7,748 nucleotides of DNA from Pontiella sp. GTDB taxonomy: Bacteria; Verrucomicrobiota; Kiritimatiellia; Kiritimatiellales; Pontiellaceae. This document shows positions 1 through 5,850 of the stretch, piece by piece. Under the pieces are notes generated by a model, which was not told the DNA's origin, did no database searches, and saw nothing but the letters and a program-made list of their open reading frames with translations. Location: contig JAOZSZ010000058.1 in assembly GCA_029939385.1 (NCBI GenBank), positions 1-7,748 of the forward strand, in the 5' to 3' direction. Every line of letters starts with the position of its first letter. Within the stretch, counting starts at the first letter, position 1. The translations under genes and the position numbers were made by a program.

Positions 1-509
1 TCCTCGGTGGTCAGCTCGCCGAGGTAGTTGCGGACGATGGAACGGGCATAGTCGCGCGCCCATTTTTGCTTATAGTTATCCCGCAGTCCAGAGGAGCTCA
101 CCACCACATCGGCCTCCGTCGTTATAATCCGGTATTGCACTTTAATGTCCACAAAGACATCGGAGCCGTCGACGGTCTTAATTTTTAGATCATCCTTGCC
201 GCTGCGATCGCCGCGGCCGCGTGCTTCGGTCATTTCTAGGGTTTGAAGGGTTTTATCCATCACCGAAAACGAGTGGCGAATGCCGTTGTAGATTTTTGCG
301 CCCGACTCTTCGACCACGGTGATCTCACCGGTAAAGCGATCGAGCATAATGCCCACCTGCTCACCACTCACGGTATCAATACGGATCGTCATAAAACAAA
401 ATACCACAATCAGAAAAACTGCGACCCCCAACGGGACCAACCCACTCGCCAGAATCTTTTTCAAGATCTCCACGCTAGGATCAGGCTTCTGCTCAAAATT
501 TATATCCAT
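1..509 (-). CDS. SPFH/Band 7 (prohibitin-like) membrane protein, C-terminal part outside window
   Basis: I read this on the minus strand: 169 codons from ATG at 509 run without a stop to the window edge, so only the N-terminal part is present. Residues 1-20 are hydrophilic. Residues 21-42 form one strongly hydrophobic membrane segment (LVPLGVAVFLIVVFCFM), followed by a stretch that fits the start of an SPFH/prohibitin domain: SGEQVGIMLDRFTGEI at 48-63, then KTVDGSDVFVDIKVQYRI at 111-128, which resembles the family's conserved beta-strand before YRI. The end (ARDYARSIVRNYLGELTTE) resembles the helix after that domain. SPFH proteins (prohibitin, HflK/HflC, stomatin) build membrane-associated oligomers that organise membrane regions and modulate proteases such as FtsH; the exact subfamily cannot be fixed from this piece. 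ATG 515 is in frame (MKMD...), but the ribosome site fits ATG 509 better. The gene is divergent from pgm. Confidence 0.82.
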   Translation of the reverse strand, partial: MDINFEQKPDPSVEILKKILASGLVPLGVAVFLIVVFCFMTIRIDTVSGEQVGIMLDRFTGEITVVEESGAKIYNGIRHSFSVMDKTLQTLEMTEARGRGDRSGKDDLKIKTVDGSDVFVDIKVQYRIITTEADVVVSSSGLRDNYKQKWARDYARSIVRNYLGELTTE

Positions 510-516
510 CTTCATT

Positions 517-522
517 CTCCTT
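517..522 (-). promoter_or_regulatory. Shine-Dalgarno site of the SPFH gene
   Basis: The minus strand reads AAGGAG here. It lies 7 bases before ATG 509 but only 1 base before the in-frame ATG 515, so the spacing selects 509 as the start. Confidence 0.7.
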
Positions 523-640
523 GATTTTATCTCTATGCCAGACCGGCACAGATGAGCCTCTGATTTAAAACTGGCGAAAGGCTAGCACGTAGCCAAAAAC
601 CAACCACTCTTATTTCAGCCAAATTTTATAATCAACGGGT

Positions 641-672
641 CCGGTGAAGCGTTTCTAAGAAACGCCGCTACA
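641..672 (-). repeat. Intergenic hairpin repeat, copy 1
   Basis: On the minus strand the element reads TGTAGCG, then a perfect 7-bp stem GCGTTTC/GAAACGC around the loop TTA (stem arms 659-665 and 649-655 on the plus strand). It has the same flank, loop and architecture as the copies at 2921-2952 and 2962-2996. It has no T-run after the stem and lies between two divergent genes, where a terminator would not be expected, so I treat it as a dispersed repeat. Its function is unknown. Confidence 0.75.
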
Positions 673-733
673 AAAATAGGTGACGGGAAGGACTTCCGAC
701 AACCCAGACCACGGGGTATTTTTCCTTATGGGA

Positions 734-762
734 TTGAGTCCCCTGCCCAGCTCTGCTAAACA
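734..762 (+). promoter_or_regulatory. Candidate sigma-70-type promoter of pgm
   Basis: TTGAGT at 734-739 could be a -35 element and TAAACA at 757-762 a -10 element, with a 17-base spacer and a TG at 754-755 giving an extended -10 (TGCTAAACA). The -10 hexamer matches the consensus poorly. It sits about 40 bases upstream of the pgm start codon, a plausible place. This is a motif match only. Confidence 0.35.
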
Positions 763-803
763 ATGCGCCTTTCAAGGGAAACTACTTTTTACAGGAGAAA
801 ACC

Positions 804-2444
804 ATGTCCATTCATCCCAATGCGGGAAAACCCGTTAAAAAAGAAAACTTAATCGATATCGCTGAGCTGGTTAGCCTCTACTACGAAACACAGCCTGACG
901 TGACAAACCCCGACCAAAAAGTCGCCTTCGGCACCTCCGGCCACCGTGGCTCATCGCTCAACACCAGCTTTACGGAAGACCATATTATGGCTATCTCACA
1001 GGCCATCTGCGAATACCGCGAAAAGGAGGGCATCACGGGGCCTCTCTTTATTGGAAAAGATACGCATGCGCTCTCCACCCCCGCCGAGAAGACCGCCTTA
1101 CAAGTTTTTTCTGCCAATGGGGTCACCGTCATGATCGACCGCGACGGCGGATACACGCCCACCCCCGTCATCTCGCACGCAATCCTCGCCTATAACAAGG
1201 GCCGCACCGACGGCCTCGCTGATGGTGTGGTTATTACCCCGTCCCACAATCCGCCCGACGCCGGTGGATTTAAATATAACCCGCCCCATGGCGGCCCGGC
1301 CGACACCGATATCACGAGCTGGATCGCCGAGCGGGCCAATGCCCTGATGGCAGACGATAATGATGAAGTGGATAGCCTCTATTACACGGATGCACTCGCC
1401 GCCGACACCACCGTTGCCTATGATTTCATCACCCCCTACGTCGCCGACCTTGGCAACGTGATCGATATGGAAGCCATCGCAAAAGCAGGGCTCAATATCT
1501 GTGCCGACGCGATGGGCGGCGCGGGCCTCCGCTACTGGAAACCGATTGCTGAAAAATATGGAATGAACCTCACCATCATTAACGATTCCGTTGACCCCAC
1601 CTTCAGCTTTATGGCCGTCGACCGCGATGGCAAGGTGCGCATGGATTGTTCATCCCCCTACGCGATGGCTAGCCTCGTTGCCCTGAAGGACAAGTTTGAT
1701 ATCGCCTTTGGCAACGACCCCGACTATGACCGCCACGGCATCGTCACAAAATCGGCGGGGCTACTCAATCCGAACCACTATCTCGCCGTTGCCATCCACT
1801 ATCTCTACACCCACCGCTCCGGCTGGCGCGCCGATGCCGCCATCGGAAAAACGCTAGTGAGCTCATCCATGATCGACCGCGTTGCGGCCGACCTTGGCCG
1901 TGATTTAAAAGAAGTTCCGGTGGGCTTCAAGTGGTTTGTTAATGGCCTCCTCGATGGCTCCTATGGATTTGGTGGCGAAGAGTCTGCCGGAGCCTCCTTC
2001 CTTCGTAAGGACGGCACCGTTTGGACGACCGACAAGGACGGCATTATTCTCTGCCTACTCGCCTGCGAAATCCTCGCGGTCACCGGTAAAGACCCCGGCG
2101 AACACTATCAAGAACTCGTCGCGCAGTTTGGTAACCCCGTCTATGCCCGAGTTGATGCCCCCGCCACGCGCGAAGAAAAGGCCAAACTCGCCGCACTCTC
2201 GGCGGAGCAGGTCACCGCCGAAACCCTCGCCGGCGAAACGATCACCGCCAAGCTCACACACGCCCCGGCCAATGGCGCGGCCATCGGCGGGCTGAAGGTC
2301 TGCACCGAAAACGGCTGGTTCGCGGCCCGCCCCTCCGGGACCGAAGACATCTATAAAATCTACGCCGAAAGCTTCAAAGGCGAAGCGCATTTAAAACAGA
2401 TTCAAATCGAAGCCAAAGAAATCGTTAACGCGGCCCTGATCTAA
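804..2444 (+). CDS. pgm: Phosphoglucomutase, alpha-D-glucose phosphate-specific
   Basis: This 546-residue protein interconverts glucose 1-phosphate and glucose 6-phosphate in the cytoplasm, linking glycolysis to glycogen and nucleotide-sugar synthesis. It is full length for the E. coli Pgm subfamily of alpha-D-phosphohexomutases and aligns with it from end to end by eye. Visible motifs are FGTSGHRGS at 42-50, the phosphoserine active-site loop TPSHNP at 145-150 (catalytic Ser147), the metal-binding loop DPDYDRHG at 305-312 (Asp305, 307, 309), the sugar-binding loop GEESAG at 391-396, and the phosphate-binding loop RPSGTED at 509-515. Nothing essential is missing. The start is supported by AGGAG at 793-797, 6 bases before the ATG. 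An FKBP-like gene starts 16 bases after the stop and probably shares the transcript. Confidence 0.97.
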   Translation: MSIHPNAGKPVKKENLIDIAELVSLYYETQPDVTNPDQKVAFGTSGHRGSSLNTSFTEDHIMAISQAICEYREKEGITGPLFIGKDTHALSTPAEKTALQVFSANGVTVMIDRDGGYTPTPVISHAILAYNKGRTDGLADGVVITPSHNPPDAGGFKYNPPHGGPADTDITSWIAERANALMADDNDEVDSLYYTDALAADTTVAYDFITPYVADLGNVIDMEAIAKAGLNICADAMGGAGLRYWKPIAEKYGMNLTIINDSVDPTFSFMAVDRDGKVRMDCSSPYAMASLVALKDKFDIAFGNDPDYDRHGIVTKSAGLLNPNHYLAVAIHYLYTHRSGWRADAAIGKTLVSSSMIDRVAADLGRDLKEVPVGFKWFVNGLLDGSYGFGGEESAGASFLRKDGTVWTTDKDGIILCLLACEILAVTGKDPGEHYQELVAQFGNPVYARVDAPATREEKAKLAALSAEQVTAETLAGETITAKLTHAPANGAAIGGLKVCTENGWFAARPSGTEDIYKIYAESFKGEAHLKQIQIEAKEIVNAALI

Positions 2445-2460
2445 AAAAGTCCCCGCCCCG

Positions 2461-2898
2461 ATGAGTCGAAAAAAATATACCCATAAGAATCGAGGTGGCG
2501 CAGGACAAAACCGCGCCGAGAGTGAAGCCTTCTTGAAAAAGAACCGCTCAAAATCAGGCGTCATTGAGACGCCCAGTGGCCTGCAATATATGATCAAAGA
2601 GCCGGGAACAGGAAAAAGTCCCGACGAATGGAGTACGGTGGAGATTAACCAACGCATCCTGCTCGTCGACGGCACCGTCATCAAGAATACCTATGATGGC
2701 ACCCAAACCGATATCTTCACGATGGCCGAGGCGATTGATGGACTAAAAGAAGGGCTACCGCTCATGAAAGAAGGCGGCAAGTTTCGCTTCATTGTCCCGG
2801 CCAACTTGGCTTGGGGCAAGCGCGGGTCAGGCTCCAAAATTGGCCCCTATGCTACCCTCATCTTCGACATCCGTCTGGAGAAGGTGATGGATGGGTAG
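2461..2898 (+). CDS. FKBP-fold peptidyl-prolyl isomerase-like protein with atypical active site
   Basis: This is a 145-residue protein with no signal peptide or membrane segment. Its basic N-terminus (MSRKKYTHKN) argues for the cytoplasm. Residues 20-50 resemble the end of the FKBP N-terminal region of FkpA/Mip/FklB proteins (AFLKKN, SGLQY, GTG). Residues 55-142 are the FKBP domain, with the recognisable stretches DGTVIKNTY, GLKEGLPLMKEGGKFRFIVP, LAWGKRG and YATLIFDIRLEKV. Aligned by eye to human FKBP12, several pocket residues differ: Tyr26 becomes Gln64, Phe36 becomes Ile74, Asp37 becomes Lys75, Trp59 becomes Leu95 and Tyr82 becomes Trp118; Phe99 is kept (Phe135). The fold assignment is firm, but isomerase activity is doubtful and a chaperone or binding role is possible. 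No clear Shine-Dalgarno precedes ATG 2461, so translation may be coupled to pgm, which ends 16 bases upstream. Confidence 0.88.
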   Translation: MSRKKYTHKNRGGAGQNRAESEAFLKKNRSKSGVIETPSGLQYMIKEPGTGKSPDEWSTVEINQRILLVDGTVIKNTYDGTQTDIFTMAEAIDGLKEGLPLMKEGGKFRFIVPANLAWGKRGSGSKIGPYATLIFDIRLEKVMDG

Positions 2899-2920
2899 CA
2901 ACGTGTATCCCTCATCTTTC

Positions 2921-2952
2921 CTGCGGAGTGCTTCTAAGAAGCACCGCTACAT
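2921..2952 (-). repeat. Intergenic hairpin repeat, copy 2
   Basis: The minus strand reads TGTAGCG followed by a perfect 7-bp stem GTGCTTC/GAAGCAC around the loop TTA (arms 2938-2944 and 2928-2934). It is the same element as copies 1 and 3, with different but still paired stem bases. It faces copy 3 in inverted orientation 10 bases away. No T-run follows the stem on either strand. Confidence 0.75.
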
Positions 2953-2961
2953 TTTAAACAA

Positions 2962-2996
2962 GATGTAGTGGCGGTTCTTAGAACCGCTTTTTGCGG
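2962..2996 (+). repeat. Intergenic hairpin repeat, copy 3
   Basis: The plus strand reads TGTAGTG, then a perfect 7-bp stem GCGGTTC/GAACCGC around the loop TTA (arms 2971-2977 and 2981-2987). Together with copy 2 it can also form a larger structure: 2944-2952 pairs with 2963-2971 over 9 bp with one G-T pair. Confidence 0.75.
2971..2992 (+). terminator. Probable intrinsic terminator of pgm and the FKBP-like gene
   Basis: The 7-bp GC-containing stem of repeat copy 3 is followed directly by TTTTT at 2988-2992, about 75 bases after the FKBP-like stop codon. This is a short but standard rho-independent layout, apparently made out of a repeat copy. The T-run is present only in the plus direction. 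Confidence 0.55.
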
Positions 2997-3014
2997 GGAC
3001 GGAAGCCCAGTGCT

Positions 3015-3716
3015 TCACCGCCGCGAAAGGCTCATCACAATCTGGAGGACATACCAGAAGAGCAGTGCGACGGAGGCGAAAAGTTGAAGCGAGGCCGCAA
3101 CGTATTGATCGGGGGCATAGTTCTTTAGAATTTTTGAAGTATCGTAGAGAATCGCTCCGCTAGCGAGCAGCACCATTGCTCCCGAAAAGACGAGCCCAAG
3201 GTTGAACCCAAACAGCACCGCGCAGACAATCAAGCCCAGCGCGACCATGAAGCCGATCTTTAGTATCCCGCCGAGGAATGAAAAATCTTTCTTTGTCGTA
3301 AAGACAACAAGGGTCAATCCCCCAAAAAGCAACAGGGTCAAAATGGCCGCCGTTGGTAGCACCTCGGGCGAGCTGAAATGAGTCGCCATCAATAAAATTG
3401 GCGCAAAGATAACCGCTTCAACAATCACATATAGGCTTAGCCCCACATACTGCATAGTTGGAGAAGCCCCTCCAGAAGCCAGCCCGCTAGCCAACCGCCC
3501 AAAAATAATGAATCCGCCCATAATCAAGAGCCAACCAAACCGCATCGCCATCACATTAAGCAGCATCATTGCGATGGGCGAATTGACCATATAGATTTCA
3601 AGGCCAATGAAGGCGAAGATTGCCCCCGCGAGATGAGCATAAGTTCGCCGAATAAAGGCGGCCCGTTCGTTAGGCTCCGACCGCGAGACGGTAAGCTGTT
3701 GTGCATATTCGTTCAT
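3015..3716 (-). CDS. Bax inhibitor-1 (BI-1/YccA/YetJ) family membrane protein
   Basis: The protein has 233 residues from ATG 3716 (234 from ATG 3719). AAGG at 3724-3727 is 7 bases from the inner ATG and 4 from the outer, so I prefer the inner one. About seven hydrophobic segments fit the family, roughly at residues 27-43, 60-73, 91-111, 120-140, 149-169, 173-191 and 206-228. The signature LYDTSKIL at 190-197 follows the sixth segment. Relatives are inner-membrane proteins: YetJ is a pH-sensitive calcium leak channel and E. coli YccA interacts with FtsH. The Asp of the YDT motif (192) is present, but the last segment carries no Asp or Glu, unlike YetJ, whose last segment holds the second Asp of the calcium-leak pair. 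It is the last gene of the tyrS-yebC unit, about 25 bases after the yebC stop. The physiological role here is unknown. Confidence 0.9.
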   Translation of the reverse strand: MNEYAQQLTVSRSEPNERAAFIRRTYAHLAGAIFAFIGLEIYMVNSPIAMMLLNVMAMRFGWLLIMGGFIIFGRLASGLASGGASPTMQYVGLSLYVIVEAVIFAPILLMATHFSSPEVLPTAAILTLLLFGGLTLVVFTTKKDFSFLGGILKIGFMVALGLIVCAVLFGFNLGLVFSGAMVLLASGAILYDTSKILKNYAPDQYVAASLQLFASVALLFWYVLQIVMSLSRR

Positions 3717-3742
3717 CATAAACCCTTCGGAAATAAAGCTAC

Positions 3743-4498
3743 TTATTCCGCATCAAGTTGCGCGGCGATGTCGTCGGAGATATCAAAGTTGGAATATACA
3801 TCTTGAACATCATCGAGCTCCTCAAGCGCATCAATAAAACGCATAATTGAATGGGCTTTATCAAGTTCAGTGACCTCAACAATCAGATCGGGAATGAGGG
3901 TAATTTCAGATCCATCCATTTCAATTCCTGCGGCGGTGATGGCTTCGGAAACAGCAAGAAAATCATTGGGATCTGTCACCACTTCGAAATGTTGGTCCTC
4001 GGTCTTTAAATCTTCCGCGCCCGCTTCGAGCACAAGATCCATGAGGGTATCTTCGTCCGTCTGCTCCTTCGCAATGAGGATTTGTCCCTTCCGCTGGAAC
4101 ATACGGCTTACCGCACCCTGCTCGGCAAAGCTGGCCCCCGCCTTGGTAAAGGCATGGCGCACATCGGAAGCCGATCGATTTTTGTTATCGGTCAAAACTT
4201 TCACCACGACGGCAACACCGCCCGCCGCATAGCCTTCGTAGGATCCTTCCGTAAGTTGTCCGCCTTCAAGCTCGCCGGTTCCCTTTTTAATGGCGCGCTC
4301 AATATTATCCTTCGGCATGCTGACGCTTTTGGCTTTTTGAACCAGTGCACGAAGCGAAATATTATCGCTAACATTTCCTCCGCCCGCACTCGCGGCCACC
4401 ATAATTTCTTTGGCGATTTTGCTGAAAACCCTACCGCGCGCGGCATCCGCCTTTCCCTTCTTATGCTTAATATTTGCCCACTTACTATGTCCAGACAT
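3743..4498 (-). CDS. yebC: YebC/PmpR/TACO1 family translation or regulatory factor
   Basis: A 251-residue cytoplasmic protein of normal family length. The diagnostic N-terminus MSGHSKWANIKHKKGKAD is intact, followed by RGRVFSKIAKEI (21-32), the MPKDNIERAIKKG stretch (61-73), YEGYAAGGVAVVVK (87-100), MFQRKG (133-138), and the C-terminal DDVQDVYSNFDI (229-240). The family was first described as DNA-binding transcriptional regulators (PmpR). Mitochondrial TACO1 and recent bacterial work point to a ribosome-associated role in translating difficult, proline-rich stretches. Placement between tyrS and near rpsA agrees with a translational job, though that is inference. The region around 121-130 (GASFAEQGAV) departs from the usual GGxLGxxGSV form. 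A strong ribosome site fixes the start. Confidence 0.95.
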   Translation of the reverse strand: MSGHSKWANIKHKKGKADAARGRVFSKIAKEIMVAASAGGGNVSDNISLRALVQKAKSVSMPKDNIERAIKKGTGELEGGQLTEGSYEGYAAGGVAVVVKVLTDNKNRSASDVRHAFTKAGASFAEQGAVSRMFQRKGQILIAKEQTDEDTLMDLVLEAGAEDLKTEDQHFEVVTDPNDFLAVSEAITAAGIEMDGSEITLIPDLIVEVTELDKAHSIMRFIDALEELDDVQDVYSNFDISDDIAAQLDAE

Positions 4499-4506
4499 GG
4501 TTTAAT

Positions 4507-4513
4507 CCTCCTC
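4507..4513 (-). promoter_or_regulatory. Strong Shine-Dalgarno site of yebC
   Basis: The minus strand reads GAGGAGG, 8 bases before ATG 4498. It lies in the 30-base gap after the tyrS stop and is the strongest ribosome site in the window, suggesting that yebC is translated efficiently and independently of tyrS. Confidence 0.75.
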
Positions 4514-4528
4514 TCAATTTACTTTAAA

Positions 4529-5734
4529 TTATCCGATTTTAATTTGTACAAACCCGCGCTTTCCGGAGCGAATAATCATTCCCTCTTCGGGAACGATTTG
4601 CATCCGGGGATCGCTGACTTTTTCGTCATTAATCTTTACCGCACCCTGCACCACCAACCGACGAGCCTCTCCATTACTTTTGGATAGTCCCGCCTGCACC
4701 ATAAGGGCCAACAGCCCCATCTCTTCGGCGGGAAGCACTACCTCTGGAATTTCATCTGGAAGTTCTTTTTGTGCAAAGATGCGAGTAAATTCTTCTGAGG
4801 CTTGGAGCGCTTCCGCCTCGCCAATGAAGCGTTTAACAACGGCCTGCCCCAGCCTATCTTTTGCCGCACGCGGGTGTAGCTCGCCGTTGACAACCTTGGC
4901 ATGCATGGCCTGAACCTCATCCTTCGGCCAGCAGAGGATGTATTCGAAATATTTCCACATCAGATCGTCTGGTACGCTCATAAGCTTGCCATACATTTCG
5001 CGCGCGGGCTCGGAAATGCCAACATAGTTGTTGAGGCTCTTGCTCATTTTCTTTACGCCATCGAGGCCTTCGATGAGCGGCAGGGTCATAACGCACTGCG
5101 GCACCTGCCCCATCACCTTCTGCAGCTCGCGACCGAGCAATAGATTAAAGAGTTGGTCGGTTCCGCCTAACTCAAGATCCGCTTTAACCATCACAGAATC
5201 ATAGGCCTGCACGAGTGGATAGAGAAACTCTACCATCGAGATCGGTTGGTTGGCGGCATATCGCTTGGAAAAATCATCCCGAGCCAGCATTTGTGCCACG
5301 GTGACGTGTGCGGAAAGACGAATCACATCGTCAAACTTCATCTTACCGCACCATTCGGAATTAAAACGAATCTCTGTTTTTTCGGGATCGAGAATCTTAA
5401 AGATCTGTTCTTGATAGGATTTTGCATTGATCGCCACCTGCTCTTGGGTGAGCGGCTTCCGAGTCTGCGATCGGCCGGAGGGATCGCCGATCATTCCGGT
5501 GAAATCACCAATAATAAAGACCACGGTATGGCCAAGCTCCTGAAATTCGCGAAGCTTATTCAGCCCAACCACGTGGCCCAGATGAATATCCGGAGCCGAT
5601 GGATCCGCACCATACTTGATGCGCAATCCGCGCCCTTCGGCCGCGGCCTTTTCTAGCTTCTTCTTTAAATCATCGCGATTAATGAAATCAACCGCACGAG
5701 CCGACAGAAAATCGAGTTGTTCTTCTATGTTCAT
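4529..5734 (-). CDS. tyrS: Tyrosyl-tRNA synthetase
   Basis: A class I aminoacyl-tRNA synthetase that charges tRNA-Tyr with tyrosine in the cytoplasm. From ATG 5734 it has 401 residues, normal for the TyrZ-like bacterial subfamily. Visible motifs are YGADPSAPDIHLGH at 41-54 with HLGH as the HIGH box, GDFTGMIGDPSGRS at 76-89, the tyrosine pocket and signature YDSVMVKADLELGGTDQ at 178-194, KKMSKSLNNYVGI at 228-240 with the KMSKS box at 229-233, and a C-terminal S4 RNA-binding domain at about 336-395 (GEARRLVVQGAVKIND). An in-frame GTG at 5797 would add 21 residues, but they are not conserved-looking and start inside the rpsA terminator. ATG 5734 has AGGTG at 5740-5744, 5 bases upstream. It heads the likely tyrS-yebC-BI-1 operon. 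I saw no clear promoter and no T-box leader in the roughly 116 bases between rpsA and this start. Confidence 0.96.
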   Translation of the reverse strand: MNIEEQLDFLSARAVDFINRDDLKKKLEKAAAEGRGLRIKYGADPSAPDIHLGHVVGLNKLREFQELGHTVVFIIGDFTGMIGDPSGRSQTRKPLTQEQVAINAKSYQEQIFKILDPEKTEIRFNSEWCGKMKFDDVIRLSAHVTVAQMLARDDFSKRYAANQPISMVEFLYPLVQAYDSVMVKADLELGGTDQLFNLLLGRELQKVMGQVPQCVMTLPLIEGLDGVKKMSKSLNNYVGISEPAREMYGKLMSVPDDLMWKYFEYILCWPKDEVQAMHAKVVNGELHPRAAKDRLGQAVVKRFIGEAEALQASEEFTRIFAQKELPDEIPEVVLPAEEMGLLALMVQAGLSKSNGEARRLVVQGAVKINDEKVSDPRMQIVPEEGMIIRSGKRGFVQIKIG

Positions 5735-5797
5735 AAACACACCTAACTGTTCAAAAGATGAAACGCGCATTGAGCCATAAAACGGAACGAAAGTCAC

Positions 5798-5830
5798 AAA
5801 AAAACCTGCCCGTAAATCGGACAGGTTTTT
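5798..5830 (-). terminator. Intrinsic terminator of rpsA
   Basis: On the minus strand ACCTGTCCG (5826-5818) pairs with CGGGCAGGT (5812-5804) around the loop ATTTA, 9 bp with one G-U, and is followed by at least six U residues (5803-5798). An A-run before the stem can extend the pairing into the U-run. It lies 20 bases past the rpsA stop and about 63 bases before the tyrS start, so it separates the two transcription units, completely or partly. Confidence 0.88.
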
Positions 5831-5850
5831 GAACTTTCGAAAGAGGAACC

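Noticed and set aside
243..555. Two overlapping plus-strand open frames (243-524 and 319-555)
   Set aside because: They lie antisense to the SPFH-like gene, which has a clear domain, membrane segment and ribosome site. The plus-strand frames show no family resemblance.
686..697. Small inverted repeat GGAAG-GA-CTTCC upstream of pgm
   Set aside because: The stem is 5 bp with a 2-base loop, too tight and short to separate from chance, and it has no second copy.
4082..4687. A 201-codon plus-strand open frame across yebC and the tyrS end
   Set aside because: It runs antisense to yebC and through the yebC-tyrS junction, and its translation has no recognisable motif. Both real genes on the minus strand are certain.
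5735..5850. Possible T-box leader for tyrS
   Set aside because: The region is too short, is largely occupied by the rpsA terminator, and shows no T-box sequence or antiterminator.
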